From Altibacter lentus (GTDB taxonomy: Bacteria > Bacteroidota > Bacteroidia > Flavobacteriales > Flavobacteriaceae), in the NCBI RefSeq assembly GCF_000746845.1, contig NZ_KN050846.1, positions 1,442,963 to 1,506,962 of the forward strand: DNA of 64,000 bases, written 5' to 3'. Position 1 is the stretch's first letter, and the number at the start of each line of letters is the position of its first letter. The position numbers and the translations under genes are program-made. Positions 8,319 through 17,843 of the stretch are shown piece after piece. Below the pieces are notes generated by a model. The model saw only the letters and a list, made by a program, of their open reading frames with translations, had not been told where the DNA came from and did not search any database.

Positions 8319-9476
8319 ATGACAGACTTTTTTTCTTCAGACTTCACTTTAGGAATTCTTGGCGGCGGCCAATTGGGCAAAATGATGCTCTACGAAACGC
8401 GCAAGTTCGATATTAAAACCCATGTCCTTGATCCCAGTGCTCAGGCGCCTTGCCGTATTGCCTGCGACCATTTTGAACAAGGGGATCTCATGGATTACGA
8501 TACGGTGTACCGCTTCGGAAAAAAGACCGATGTACTCACATTCGAGATCGAAAATGTGAATGTTGATGCCTTGGCCGCACTCGAAAAAGAAGGAAAAAAA
8601 GTGTTTCCTTCTTCTGAAACTCTAAAAAACATTCAAAATAAAGGGATTCAGAAGCAGTTTTACAAAGACCATAAGATACCCACCGCTCCCTTTATAGTCT
8701 ACGACAACAAGAACCAACTCAATGAAGCGATCGTCCGAAAGGAATTGCATTTTCCGTTCGTTTGGAAAAGTTGCACAGGCGGCTACGACGGAAAAGGGGT
8801 GAGCATCATTAGAGATGCCGAAGCAGTTATTCCCTTGCCGGACACTGCCTGCATCGCTGAAAAACTGGTGCCCTTCAAGAATGAACTTGCCGTGATCGTA
8901 GCGCGCAATGTTTCGGGTGCTGTAACTACCTATCCGGTGGTCGAAATGGAATTCCATCCGGAAGCCAACCAAGTAGAATACGTGATCTGCCCGGCCCGTA
9001 TCGACGAAACTGTAGCGGCCAGAGCAAGAACCGTTGCCACCCACGTTTCCGAGGCGTTCCAGCACGTAGGACTGTTAGCGGTAGAACTATTCCAGACCGA
9101 AGACGATGATATTCTGGTCAATGAGGTGGCACCACGTCCTCACAACAGCGGACATCACACCATCGAATCCTCTTATACCAATCAGTTTGAGCAGCATCTT
9201 CGTGCTATCTTGGACCTTCCGTTAGGCAGGACCGACAGCAAGGTGGGGGGAGTGATGGTGAACTTAGTAGGCGCAGAAGGTCATACCGGCGAGGTACAAT
9301 ACCAAAATATAGAATCTATCTTAGCCATGGAAGGGGTTACACCGCATATCTATGGTAAAAAAGAGACGCGTCCGTTTCGAAAAATGGGCCACGTGACTAT
9401 AGTCGATGAAAACCTCAGCAAAGCGAGACTGGTCGCCGAAGAAGTTAAGAAAACTATTAACGTTATTAGCAAATAA
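8319..9476 (+). CDS. purK: N5-carboxyaminoimidazole ribonucleotide synthase
   Basis: A 385-residue ATP-grasp enzyme of de novo purine synthesis that converts AIR, ATP and bicarbonate to N5-CAIR. The N-terminus FTLGILGGGQLGKMMLYETR is the PurK dinucleotide-like fold; the ATP-grasp part includes FPFVWKSCTGGYDGKGVSII and EVAPRPHNSGHHTIE, the metal-binding loop. The start at 8319 follows a TACCTTTG promoter and is preferred over more distant in-frame ATGs, which lie inside adk. purE starts 8 bp after its stop, so the two consecutive pathway steps form an operon. Confidence 0.96.
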   Translation: MTDFFSSDFTLGILGGGQLGKMMLYETRKFDIKTHVLDPSAQAPCRIACDHFEQGDLMDYDTVYRFGKKTDVLTFEIENVNVDALAALEKEGKKVFPSSETLKNIQNKGIQKQFYKDHKIPTAPFIVYDNKNQLNEAIVRKELHFPFVWKSCTGGYDGKGVSIIRDAEAVIPLPDTACIAEKLVPFKNELAVIVARNVSGAVTTYPVVEMEFHPEANQVEYVICPARIDETVAARARTVATHVSEAFQHVGLLAVELFQTEDDDILVNEVAPRPHNSGHHTIESSYTNQFEQHLRAILDLPLGRTDSKVGGVMVNLVGAEGHTGEVQYQNIESILAMEGVTPHIYGKKETRPFRKMGHVTIVDENLSKARLVAEEVKKTINVISK

Positions 9477-9484
9477 TTACAGAT

Positions 9485-9970
9485 ATGAGTAAAGTAGGAA
9501 TCATTATGGGAAGTACCAGCGATATGCCGGTCATGCAGGAAGCGATCGACATCCTTAAAGGATTTGACGTAGAAGTAGAGGTTGATATCGTTTCGGCACA
9601 CCGCACCCCCGATAAACTCTTCAACTATGGAAAAAATGCCCATACACGGGGTATCGCCGTGATTATTGCAGGCGCCGGTGGTGCAGCCCATCTTCCGGGT
9701 ATGATCGCATCACTTTCGCCACTACCCGTTATTGGTGTTCCGGTTAAGTCGAGCAACTCAATCGACGGCTGGGATTCTATCTTGTCTATTCTTCAAATGC
9801 CGGGCGGCGTTCCTGTTGCGACAGTTGCCCTCAACGGCGCTAAGAATGCAGGTATCCTAGCGGCTCAGATCATCGCTTCCGGCGACAGTTGTATGCTCGA
9901 CAAGGTCCTCGCCTACAAAGAAGGTTTAAGACTAAAAGTTGAAGAAGGTGCCAAGAAAATAAATCCATAA
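9485..9970 (+). CDS. purE: N5-carboxyaminoimidazole ribonucleotide mutase
   Basis: A 161-residue class I PurE that converts N5-CAIR to CAIR, the step after PurK. Family signatures are GIIMGSTSDMPVM, SAHRTPDKLFNYGK, IIAGAGGAAHLPGMIA and VPVKSSNSIDGWDSILSILQ, which holds the substrate-binding loop. Length and residues are normal. It is the second gene of the purK-purE operon; a 52-bp gap separates it from the metallopeptidase gene. Confidence 0.97.
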   Translation: MSKVGIIMGSTSDMPVMQEAIDILKGFDVEVEVDIVSAHRTPDKLFNYGKNAHTRGIAVIIAGAGGAAHLPGMIASLSPLPVIGVPVKSSNSIDGWDSILSILQMPGGVPVATVALNGAKNAGILAAQIIASGDSCMLDKVLAYKEGLRLKVEEGAKKINP

Positions 9971-10022
9971 ACATACCATGGACTTCCTCCTTCTCTATTT
10001 ATTTTAATACACATCATATTAC

Positions 10023-12044
10023 ATGAATCCCCTACTACACCCTTTCGACACAGCTCCTTTTTCAAAGATCAAGAATGAGCACTTCCTTCCTGCCATTGAG
10101 GAATTGATCAAAAAAACGAAGTCGGAGATCGAAACCATTGCAACTAATCCAATGCCACCCACTTTTGAGAATACGGTGGAAGCGCTTGAGGATTCGGGAC
10201 GGCAGTTGGATAGGGTGACCAGCATTTTTTTTAATCTGAATAGCGCAGAAACGAACGACGATATTCAGAAGATCGCTCAGGAAGTCTCACCGCTCCTTTC
10301 TAATTTCAATAACGATCTTTTACTCAATAAACCCTTATTTGAAAGAGTGAAGGCCGTATATGAAGAAAAAGACTCGTTAGGGCTCGATGCCGAGCAACAA
10401 ATGCTCTTGGATAAGCAGTACAAAAGTTTTTCACGCAACGGGGCCAACCTTTCAGAAAAAGACAAAGAAACCCTTCGTAAGATCGATGCAGACCTTGCTA
10501 AGCTGAAACTAACTTTTGGAGAAAACGTCTTGGCCGAAACCAACAAGTTTCAGCTGGTAATCACAAATGAAGAAGACCTTTCCGGACTTCCCGACGGGGC
10601 TAAAGAAGCAGCGGCTCAAACAGCCTCCGAAAAAGGAATAGACGGCTGGGTCATTACCTTGGATTACCCCAGTTACATTCCCTTTATGATGTATGCCGAT
10701 AAGCGCGAACTTCGAAAAGAACTGGCCATCGCTTTTGGAGCGAAAGGATTTCACAATGATAAACTGGACAATCAGTTAAACGTGCTGACCATCGTAAATC
10801 TTCGCCATCAAAGAGCACAACTTCTGGGCTATAAATCACACGCACATTTTGTACTTGAAGAACGGATGGCAGAGACACCCAAAAAGGTACAGTCCTTCCT
10901 CCTTGAACTTCTGGAAAAGGCCAAACCGGCTGCCTTAAGAGAGTTTAGTGAATTAGAAACATTCGCAAAGGAACGGGACGGGATTGACAAATTACAGAAA
11001 TGGGATGGTGCCTATTATGCCGAAAAACTAAAGCAGGAGCGTTTTAATCTTGACGATGAAAAATTAAAACCTTATTTTGAACTAAAGAATGTGATCAATG
11101 GTGTGTTTACCGTGGCAGAAAGGCTCTACGACCTACAGTTTAACCCTATTGACGATATAGACGTCTATCATCCGGATGTAAAGACCTATCGTGTTACAGA
11201 CAACAACAATGAGCCGGTTGCAATTTTCTACGCCGATTTCCATCCTAGACCTGGAAAACGAGGAGGCGCATGGATGACCTCGTACAAATCTCAAGAGATT
11301 CGTGATGGCGTGAACGAAAGACCCCATGTTTCGATTGTATGTAATTTTACAAAACCTACCTCCAGCAAACCTTCCCTCCTAACATTTAACGAAGTGACAA
11401 CGCTCTTTCATGAGTTTGGACATGCCCTTCATGGCATGTTGGCGAACACACGGTACAAAGGACTGTCCGGGACGAGTGTTTACTGGGATTTCGTGGAATT
11501 ACCCAGCCAGATTCTGGAAAACTGGTGTTACGAAAAAGAAACCCTCGAACTGTTCGCTACCCATTACGAAACCGGCAAAGTGATCCCGATGACCTATATT
11601 GAAAAGATCAAAGAATCGGCTACGTTTCACGAAGGTATGCAGACCTTGCGCCAATTAAGTTTTGGCATGCTGGATATGGCATGGCATGGCAGTGATCCTT
11701 CCCACGTTAAAGATGTTAAAGCATTCGAAAAAGGCGCTTTCGCGCTCACAAAATTATATCCCGACGTTCCGGAGAATTGCATGAGCACTTCCTTTTCACA
11801 TATCTTTCAGGGTGGGTACTCTGCCGGGTATTATAGTTACAAATGGGCCGAAGTGTTGGATGCCGATGCCTTTGCGTATTTTCAGCAAGAAGGCATTTTC
11901 AGTAAAACCATCGCGAATAAATTTAAGGAATTTATCCTTTCCCAAGGAGGCACGCAGGATCCCATGGAATTATATGTTAAATTCAGAGGGCAGGAACCCG
12001 ACCCTGAAGCCCTGCTCAAGCGGGCCGGATTAATAGAACGTTAA
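10023..12044 (+). CDS. M3 family metallopeptidase (oligopeptidase A / Dcp type)
   Basis: A 673-residue zinc peptidase. The thermolysin-like motif HEFGH (residues 463-467, in TLFHEFGHALHGMLA) binds zinc, with the third ligand in the following helix (SQILENWCYE). The C-terminal ENCMSTSFSHIFQGGYSAGYYSYKWAEVLDADAF is the signature of peptidyl-dipeptidase Dcp and oligopeptidase A. No signal peptide is seen, so it probably degrades short peptides in the cytoplasm. Which of the two specificities it has cannot be decided from sequence alone. Confidence 0.93.
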   Translation: MNPLLHPFDTAPFSKIKNEHFLPAIEELIKKTKSEIETIATNPMPPTFENTVEALEDSGRQLDRVTSIFFNLNSAETNDDIQKIAQEVSPLLSNFNNDLLLNKPLFERVKAVYEEKDSLGLDAEQQMLLDKQYKSFSRNGANLSEKDKETLRKIDADLAKLKLTFGENVLAETNKFQLVITNEEDLSGLPDGAKEAAAQTASEKGIDGWVITLDYPSYIPFMMYADKRELRKELAIAFGAKGFHNDKLDNQLNVLTIVNLRHQRAQLLGYKSHAHFVLEERMAETPKKVQSFLLELLEKAKPAALREFSELETFAKERDGIDKLQKWDGAYYAEKLKQERFNLDDEKLKPYFELKNVINGVFTVAERLYDLQFNPIDDIDVYHPDVKTYRVTDNNNEPVAIFYADFHPRPGKRGGAWMTSYKSQEIRDGVNERPHVSIVCNFTKPTSSKPSLLTFNEVTTLFHEFGHALHGMLANTRYKGLSGTSVYWDFVELPSQILENWCYEKETLELFATHYETGKVIPMTYIEKIKESATFHEGMQTLRQLSFGMLDMAWHGSDPSHVKDVKAFEKGAFALTKLYPDVPENCMSTSFSHIFQGGYSAGYYSYKWAEVLDADAFAYFQQEGIFSKTIANKFKEFILSQGGTQDPMELYVKFRGQEPDPEALLKRAGLIER

Positions 12045-12072
12045 TAGTTTCAATTACTTAGCGAAACTTTTC

Positions 12073-12080
12073 TATTTTTG
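12073..12080 (+). promoter_or_regulatory. promoter -7 element of the sigma factor gene
   Basis: TATTTTTG matches TANNTTTG and ends 21 bp before the sigma factor ATG at 12102. No clear -33 element was found. Confidence 0.5.
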
Positions 12081-12101
12081 GTAAAACTAGTTGCCTAAGG
12101 T

Positions 12102-12653
12102 ATGTCTCAAGTCGAATTGGACCCTAATTTATGGGTTGACCGTTATTCCGATTATCTCTACAATTACACCATTGTACGTGTGAACGATCATGAAATGGCG
12201 CAGGACCTTATTTCAGAAACATTTCTTGCCGGCTTGAAGTCTAAAAAGAACTTTAAAGGTGAGGCCAGTGAGCGCACGTGGCTCATTTCGATCTTAAAAC
12301 GAAAGATTATAGACCATTATCGTAAGTCCAATAGTCGCAAAGGCAAGGCAGAGGTACGTATGACCTATTCCGATGATGATGCCGAAGGGGACTGGCTTGA
12401 AGAGCGCGTAGAGGACCTTTCGGATAAAACTGCCGAAGACACAATGGAAAATGAGGAATTGGGGCTTGCGATCTTAAATTGCTTAGAAGGACTCAACGAT
12501 CGTCAGGCGACCATTTTCAAGATGAAGACCATAGATGGTTTCGACACAGAGGCTATATGTAATGAATTTAATATCACACCGTCTAACCTTTGGGTGATCA
12601 TTCACAGGGCACGTACTGCCATGGCCGATTGCCTACAAAAAAACTGGTTATAG
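12102..12653 (+). CDS. ECF-type sigma-70 family RNA polymerase sigma factor
   Basis: A 183-residue sigma factor. Region 2 covers about residues 10-75 (YLYNYTIVRVNDHEMAQDLI, then TFLAGLKSKKNFKGEASERTWLISILKRKIIDHYR); region 4 covers about 125-180 (AILNCLEGLNDRQATIFKMK, then TIDGFDTEAICNEFNITPSNLWVIIHRARTAM). The acidic linker DDDAEGDWLEERVEDL joins them. It starts 57 bp after the M3 peptidase, under its own TATTTTTG element. A small cysteine and histidine-rich protein gene follows after 4 bp, the arrangement expected for a sigma and anti-sigma pair. Its target genes are unknown. Confidence 0.93.
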   Translation: MSQVELDPNLWVDRYSDYLYNYTIVRVNDHEMAQDLISETFLAGLKSKKNFKGEASERTWLISILKRKIIDHYRKSNSRKGKAEVRMTYSDDDAEGDWLEERVEDLSDKTAEDTMENEELGLAILNCLEGLNDRQATIFKMKTIDGFDTEAICNEFNITPSNLWVIIHRARTAMADCLQKNWL

Positions 12654-12657
12654 TAGT

Positions 12658-12903
12658 ATGAAGATACACATGAAATGCAACGAAGCAACCCACGTATGCG
12701 ATAAAGCTCAATATAAAGAGGCAGGTTTTTGGGAACGGCTTTCGATGAAAATACACCATATATATTGTCGCATTTGCAGACAGCACGCCATAAGAAACAC
12801 GAAACTCACGCACCTTTTTCAGCGTGCTAATCTTAAAACACTCACAGCTTCAGAAAAAGAAGCCATTAAACAACGTCTAGGCCAAGATCTGGATCGCCAA
12901 TAG
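12658..12903 (+). CDS. small Cys/His zinc-finger-like protein, candidate anti-sigma factor
   Basis: An 81-residue protein with CNEATHVCDKAQ near the start and H-x3-C-x2-C (in KIHHIYCRICR, about residues 35-45), the zinc motif of ZAS-type anti-sigma factors. There is no membrane segment. It begins 4 bp after the sigma factor stop codon, so I infer that it binds and controls that sigma factor or helps it sense zinc or redox state. Its last 27 bases overlap the end of the convergent UbiA-like gene. MKIHMK offers a second possible start at 12670. Confidence 0.75.
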   Translation: MKIHMKCNEATHVCDKAQYKEAGFWERLSMKIHHIYCRICRQHAIRNTKLTHLFQRANLKTLTASEKEAIKQRLGQDLDRQ

Positions 12904-13701
12904 TAATAGCAAATACCACACAATAGGAATGCCTTCTACCCAAAACGATGCGTAATATGCGGGTTGTTTTTTTTCAGAAAAAAGGATCAAAACAGCCGTT
13001 AGTACACAAACGATCAACAAGCTTACCGCATAGGGCAAGAACACGTCCTCTTTAAAATACTCGATCAAAAAGCAGACACCTAAAAGTACACTCCCTAAAG
13101 TCTTTGTAGCAAAAACACCTATTCGTTGCGGCAGGGTTCCCAAGGTTTTTTTATCGAACGGAAGGTCTCTTATCTCAAACGGAATTGTAAGTGCAATAAC
13201 GATCATGATGCGTTGTAGCGTACTGATCCATACACCTAGGTCAATGGTTTCTTCGGAAGCGATCACCGGCAGGATCACGGTGACGCCTGCCCAGACAATA
13301 GCCACAATAAAGATCTTTATTCCGCTGAAATTCCTCAAATTTTTTTTCCGGATCAACGGAATAGCATACAGGAGTGTAAGGATGCCAAATATGGTAGAAA
13401 CCGCGAGCACTTGAAACGATTGCTGAAGCGCGAAATAAAGCAATAATACGAAGCAACCCAGGGAGAAGATCTGTATCGATTTTAATGAATCTGTGAGCCG
13501 GCGATGGTGCAACCCGGCGATCGCGGCATACTTTACAAAATTATAACCGGTTATCGTCCCAAAAAAAACATAGCCCAGCAACGAAAACTGCAGTTCCAGC
13601 TCCAATTCAACTTGGGTGACCAAGAACAGTGCGAGTACGGCCAAAGCAACGTGAATACTGCTTTGAATGTAAAAACTAAAAACACGCTTAAGGCCCTTCA
13701 T
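12877..13701 (-). CDS. UbiA-like polytopic membrane protein
   Basis: A 274-residue integral membrane protein with about eight hydrophobic segments (for example VALAVLALFLVTQ, IFSLGCFVLLLYFAL, VSLLIVCVLTAVLILF). The layout and the IPFEIRDLPFDKKTLGTLPQ segment resemble the second conserved Asp-rich loop of UbiA prenyltransferases, while the usual first NxxxD motif is replaced by GYNFVKYAAIAG. It may therefore be a degenerate UbiA homologue with unknown activity. The ATG lies only 4 bp after a TATTTTTG promoter element, so the mRNA may be leaderless. Confidence 0.75.
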   Translation of the reverse strand: MKGLKRVFSFYIQSSIHVALAVLALFLVTQVELELELQFSLLGYVFFGTITGYNFVKYAAIAGLHHRRLTDSLKSIQIFSLGCFVLLLYFALQQSFQVLAVSTIFGILTLLYAIPLIRKKNLRNFSGIKIFIVAIVWAGVTVILPVIASEETIDLGVWISTLQRIMIVIALTIPFEIRDLPFDKKTLGTLPQRIGVFATKTLGSVLLGVCFLIEYFKEDVFLPYAVSLLIVCVLTAVLILFSEKKQPAYYASFWVEGIPIVWYLLLLLAIQILA

Positions 13702-13705
13702 ACTA

Positions 13706-13713
13706 CAAAAATA
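13706..13713 (-). promoter_or_regulatory. promoter -7 element of the UbiA-like gene
   Basis: On the minus strand TATTTTTG ends 4 bp before the ATG. This places the expected transcription start at or very near the start codon. Confidence 0.5.
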
Positions 13714-13798
13714 GACAAAGTGTTAGCAACCCGGATTTTTGGTTGAAAAGTTATGGTTGCTCAACGTTAAAATAGCCTTTTTTGTCCATTAAAATATG

Positions 13799-13806
13799 TA
13801 GTTTTG
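13799..13806 (+). promoter_or_regulatory. promoter -7 element of gcvP
   Basis: TAGTTTTG matches TANNTTTG and lies 23 bp before the gcvP ATG. A TTTG at 13781-13784 is a possible -33 element, but its 14-bp spacing is shorter than the usual 19. Confidence 0.55.
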
Positions 13807-13829
13807 CACCTTAAATTTAATAGCAACAA

Positions 13830-16679
13830 ATGAATACAGATTCTTTTGCCCTTAGACATATTGGTCCTAGAAGAAGTGACCTCCCTGAAATGCTAAAAAC
13901 CGTTGGTGCAGAAAGCCTTGAGCAACTTATTCTGGAGACCATCCCTAACGAGATATTGCTTCAAAAGGAACTCAAGCTCGACACCGCTATGAGCGAGAAT
14001 GAATATCTGGAGCACATCACCGAATTAGCAGCAAAGAACAAAGTGTTCAAGACCTATATTGGCTTAGGATACCATCAATCCATTACCCCTCCGGTGATAC
14101 AGCGGAACATTCTTGAAAATCCGGGTTGGTATACGGCTTACACCCCCTATCAAGCAGAGATCGCCCAAGGGCGTTTGGAAGCCTTATTGAACTTTCAGAC
14201 CATGGTCACCGATCTTACAGGCATGGAACTCGCCAATGCATCACTTCTGGACGAAGCCACCGCTGCAGCCGAAGCAATGACCTTGTTATTCGCGGTGCGG
14301 GAACGAGAGCAAAAGAAGAACAATGCATCAAAATTCTTTGTTTCGGAAGAGATCCTTCCGCAAACTTTGGATCTATTAAAGACACGAGCTACGCCCATAG
14401 GCGTGGAACTGGTTGTTGGCAATCATGAAACCTTTGATTTTTCTTCAGAATTTTTTGGTGTAATCCTACAATATCCCGGCAGAACCGGTCGTGTCCACAA
14501 CTTCAAAGATTTTATAGCAAAAGCCAAAGAAGCACAGATAAAAGTTGCTGTTGCCGCAGACATTTTAAGTTTAGTGAAATTAGAATCTCCCGGGCATTTT
14601 GGAGCCGATGTAGTTGTGGGAACTACCCAGCGTTTCGGAATACCCTTAGGATATGGAGGACCACATGCGGCTTATTTTGCCACAAAAGATGAATACAAGC
14701 GTAGTATCCCGGGTCGTATTATTGGTGTAACCAAAGACACAGACGGTAACCGTGCGTTACGCATGGCCCTTCAAACAAGGGAACAACATATAAAACGTGA
14801 CAAGGCTACCTCCAATATTTGTACGGCACAGGTCTTACTCGCTGTAATGGCCGGAATGTATGCAGTCTATCATGGTCCAAAGGGATTGGAACATATCGCC
14901 AGTAAAGTCCACAATACTGCCGCGACACTTGCCGATGCACTGGAGCGTCTGGGCTTCTACCAAGCAAACGATACTTATTTCGATACGATTGCGATCAAGA
15001 CTGATGCTACTAAGATCGAATATCTTTCAGAAGGAAAAGAAGTGAACTTCTATTATCCGGACAATGAAACAGTATCGATTTCGGTGAACGAGACCACGAC
15101 TCTTAAGGATCTCAATAAAATTATTCAGGTTTTTGCTGAAGCCTTCAACAAGGAGACCATTAAAGTGACCGAGTTGCTAACGGGGAATAAAATTCCGAAG
15201 GAAGTAAACCGAAAAACCCTGTTTCTTCAAAACGAGGTCTTCAACACCTATCACAGTGAGACCGAGTTGATGCGTTACATAAAGAAACTAGAGCGTAAGG
15301 ACCTTTCATTGAACCATAGCATGATCTCTCTTGGCTCTTGTACCATGAAGCTAAATGCTGCCGCCGAAATGCTACCCTTAAGTGACCCACAGTGGGGAAA
15401 TATGCATCCATTTGTTCCTGTTGAACAAGCAGAAGGATATCAACAAATGTTGAAGAAGTTAGAAAATCAACTTACCGAGATCACAGGTTTTGCCGGCACC
15501 TCATTACAGCCCAACTCGGGAGCTCAAGGTGAATATGCCGGATTAATGGTCATTCGTGCCTATCACGAATCTCGCGGGGATGCACACCGTAATATTTGCT
15601 TGATTCCTTCTTCAGCACATGGTACCAATCCGGCCAGTGCCGTTATGGCAGGAATGAAGGTAGTAGTGACAAAAGCAACGGAAGACGGCAACATTGATGT
15701 CGATGATTTGCGTGCCAAGGCCATTGAGCACAAAGAAAATCTTTCGTGTCTCATGGTAACCTACCCTTCCACTCACGGGGTTTACGAATCGGCCATCCGC
15801 GAAATTACTGGTCTTATCCATGAGAATGGCGGACAAGTATATATGGATGGGGCGAATATGAATGCCCAAGTCGCATTGACCAATCCCGGGGCGATTGGTG
15901 CCGACGTGTGCCATTTGAATTTGCATAAGACCTTTGCCATCCCTCACGGAGGTGGCGGTCCGGGTGTAGGCCCTATTTGTGTTGCACAACAATTGGTGCC
16001 GTTTTTACCCTCAAACCCGGTCATAGAAACCGGAGGCTCACACGCCATTACAGCAATCTCTGCAGCACCTTGGGGTAGTTCCCTCGCATGTTTGATTAGC
16101 TACGCCTATATCTGTATGCTGGGAGAGAACGGCTTGAAGAAAGCTACCCAATACGCTATCCTTAATGCTAACTATATTAAAGAGCGACTTAAGGGACAAT
16201 TTGATGTTCTCTATACCGGAGAGAAAGGAAGAGCAGCTCACGAGATGATCGTTGATTGTCGTCCGTTTAAAGAAAAAGGCATTGAGGTAACCGATATTGC
16301 AAAGCGACTAATGGATTATGGGTTTCATGCGCCAACAGTGTCCTTCCCTGTAGCAGGTACCTTAATGATAGAGCCAACAGAAAGTGAAAGCAAAGAAGAA
16401 TTGGACCGTTTTTGTGATGCGATGATCTCCATACGCAAAGAGATCGACGCTGTGGACAAGGATGAACCCAATAATATATTAAAGAATGCGCCACACACCC
16501 TTACTATGGTGACAGGTGATAGCTGGGAATTCCCGTATACAAGAAAAGAAGCCGCATATCCGCTAGACCATATCCTTGATAATAAGTTTTGGCCTACGGT
16601 ACGCCGTGTGGATGATGCATACGGAGATCGAAATCTTATTTGCACCTGTGATGCCATTGAGGCCTATATGGAGGCGTAG
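13830..16679 (+). CDS. gcvP: glycine dehydrogenase (aminomethyl-transferring), P protein
   Basis: A 949-residue single-chain P protein of the glycine cleavage system; it decarboxylates glycine with pyridoxal phosphate and passes the aminomethyl group to lipoyl-GcvH. It begins FALRHIGPRRSDLPEMLKTV, as usual, and the C-terminal half carries the PLP-binding lysine in LNLHKTFAIPHGGGGPG (Lys700) with SCTMKLNAAAEM and NPASAVMAGMKVV before it. Both ancestral halves are intact. gcvT and gcvH are not in the window. It has its own promoter and is followed after 103 bp by the KAS III-like gene. Confidence 0.97.
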   Translation: MNTDSFALRHIGPRRSDLPEMLKTVGAESLEQLILETIPNEILLQKELKLDTAMSENEYLEHITELAAKNKVFKTYIGLGYHQSITPPVIQRNILENPGWYTAYTPYQAEIAQGRLEALLNFQTMVTDLTGMELANASLLDEATAAAEAMTLLFAVREREQKKNNASKFFVSEEILPQTLDLLKTRATPIGVELVVGNHETFDFSSEFFGVILQYPGRTGRVHNFKDFIAKAKEAQIKVAVAADILSLVKLESPGHFGADVVVGTTQRFGIPLGYGGPHAAYFATKDEYKRSIPGRIIGVTKDTDGNRALRMALQTREQHIKRDKATSNICTAQVLLAVMAGMYAVYHGPKGLEHIASKVHNTAATLADALERLGFYQANDTYFDTIAIKTDATKIEYLSEGKEVNFYYPDNETVSISVNETTTLKDLNKIIQVFAEAFNKETIKVTELLTGNKIPKEVNRKTLFLQNEVFNTYHSETELMRYIKKLERKDLSLNHSMISLGSCTMKLNAAAEMLPLSDPQWGNMHPFVPVEQAEGYQQMLKKLENQLTEITGFAGTSLQPNSGAQGEYAGLMVIRAYHESRGDAHRNICLIPSSAHGTNPASAVMAGMKVVVTKATEDGNIDVDDLRAKAIEHKENLSCLMVTYPSTHGVYESAIREITGLIHENGGQVYMDGANMNAQVALTNPGAIGADVCHLNLHKTFAIPHGGGGPGVGPICVAQQLVPFLPSNPVIETGGSHAITAISAAPWGSSLACLISYAYICMLGENGLKKATQYAILNANYIKERLKGQFDVLYTGEKGRAAHEMIVDCRPFKEKGIEVTDIAKRLMDYGFHAPTVSFPVAGTLMIEPTESESKEELDRFCDAMISIRKEIDAVDKDEPNNILKNAPHTLTMVTGDSWEFPYTRKEAAYPLDHILDNKFWPTVRRVDDAYGDRNLICTCDAIEAYMEA

Positions 16680-16782
16680 TAAGAAATGTAAATTTTTCAA
16701 TATTGTAAGAAGGATTTATTTCAGTAAGTTTTACAAGGGTACCTACGTACTTTTCAGTATTTTAGTCAAAATTTAATTAAAC

Positions 16783-17841
16783 ATGGGTGTTATCATAAAA
16801 GGTACTGGGAGTTATATCCCCGAAGGCATCGCCAGAAATGACGCCTTCGAGAATCATCGTTTCTTTAATGAAGATGGCACACGTTTCGATTACGAGAATG
16901 ATGTTATCATCGAGAAGTTCAAGGCGATCACGGGAATTGCAGAACGCCGTTACATTAAAGATAGTTTGACCACCTCCGATATTGCTTCCTTTGCTGCAAT
17001 TAAAGCTATCGAAGACGCCGGTATCGATAAAGAGGAACTTGATTATATCATCGTCGCACATAATTATGGCGACGTCAAGCACGACTCTGTACAAAGTGAT
17101 ACGGTACCGAGCATTGCCAGCAGGGTAAAACACAATCTTAAGATCAAGAATTCTGCTTGTGTGGCCTACGATATGCTCTTCGGGTGCCCTGGCTGGGTAG
17201 AATCTGTGATTCAAGCTAATGCCTTTATTAAAGCCGGCATGGCAAAGAAATGCCTTATTATTGGCGCTGAAGCTTTATCGAGAGTTGTCGACCAGCACGA
17301 TCGTGATTCCATGATTTACAGTGATGGTGCCGGAGCAGCAGTAGTAGTTTACGATGAAGGATCACACGGTATCCTTTCTCATAAAAGTGCCACCTTTACT
17401 TACGACGAGGCGCACTTTATCTATTTTGGAGAATCGAACAATCAAGAATTGACCGATGCGCGGCGGTATATAAAAATGTATGGCAGGAAGATCTATGAGT
17501 TTGCCTTAAATAATGTCCCCTCGGCAATGAAGGAGTGTCTGGACAATGCGGGAATCGATATTAAAGAACTTAAAAAGATCTTTATTCATCAGGCCAATGA
17601 AAAGATGGATGACGCCATTGTAAAACGCTTCTATAAAATGTATGGAGAAACGCCACCACCCGATGTGATGCCTATGACCATCGATAAACTTGGTAATTCT
17701 AGTGTGGCCACTGTTCCAACACTGTATGACCTGGTTCGTCGAAAGGAACTTGGAGCACACAGTGTTTCAGAAGGCGATATCGTGATCTTTGCAAGTGTAG
17801 GCGCCGGCATGAACATCAATGCTATAGTCTACAGAGTTTAA
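16783..17841 (+). CDS. 3-oxoacyl-ACP synthase III family protein (KAS III / FabH-like)
   Basis: A 352-residue thiolase-fold condensing enzyme. The catalytic triad is complete: Cys135 in DMLFGCPGWVESVI, His269 in FIHQANEKMDD and Asn305 in DKLGNSSVATVP. The N-terminus MGVIIKGTGSYIPEGIARND and the 20-30 extra residues compared with E. coli FabH mark it as a divergent FabH-like enzyme, perhaps not the main fatty acid initiator. A methyltransferase gene follows after 2 bp and a glycosyltransferase after that, so I infer a role in a methylated or glycosylated lipid or small metabolite. The substrate is unknown. Confidence 0.88.
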   Translation: MGVIIKGTGSYIPEGIARNDAFENHRFFNEDGTRFDYENDVIIEKFKAITGIAERRYIKDSLTTSDIASFAAIKAIEDAGIDKEELDYIIVAHNYGDVKHDSVQSDTVPSIASRVKHNLKIKNSACVAYDMLFGCPGWVESVIQANAFIKAGMAKKCLIIGAEALSRVVDQHDRDSMIYSDGAGAAVVVYDEGSHGILSHKSATFTYDEAHFIYFGESNNQELTDARRYIKMYGRKIYEFALNNVPSAMKECLDNAGIDIKELKKIFIHQANEKMDDAIVKRFYKMYGETPPPDVMPMTIDKLGNSSVATVPTLYDLVRRKELGAHSVSEGDIVIFASVGAGMNINAIVYRV

Positions 17842-17843
17842 GT

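Noticed and set aside
8156-8380. 75-codon N-terminal extension of adk with a membrane-like segment
   Set aside because: It overlaps the purK start and promoter on the other strand, and adk begins naturally at MKNIVLFGPPGAGKGT.
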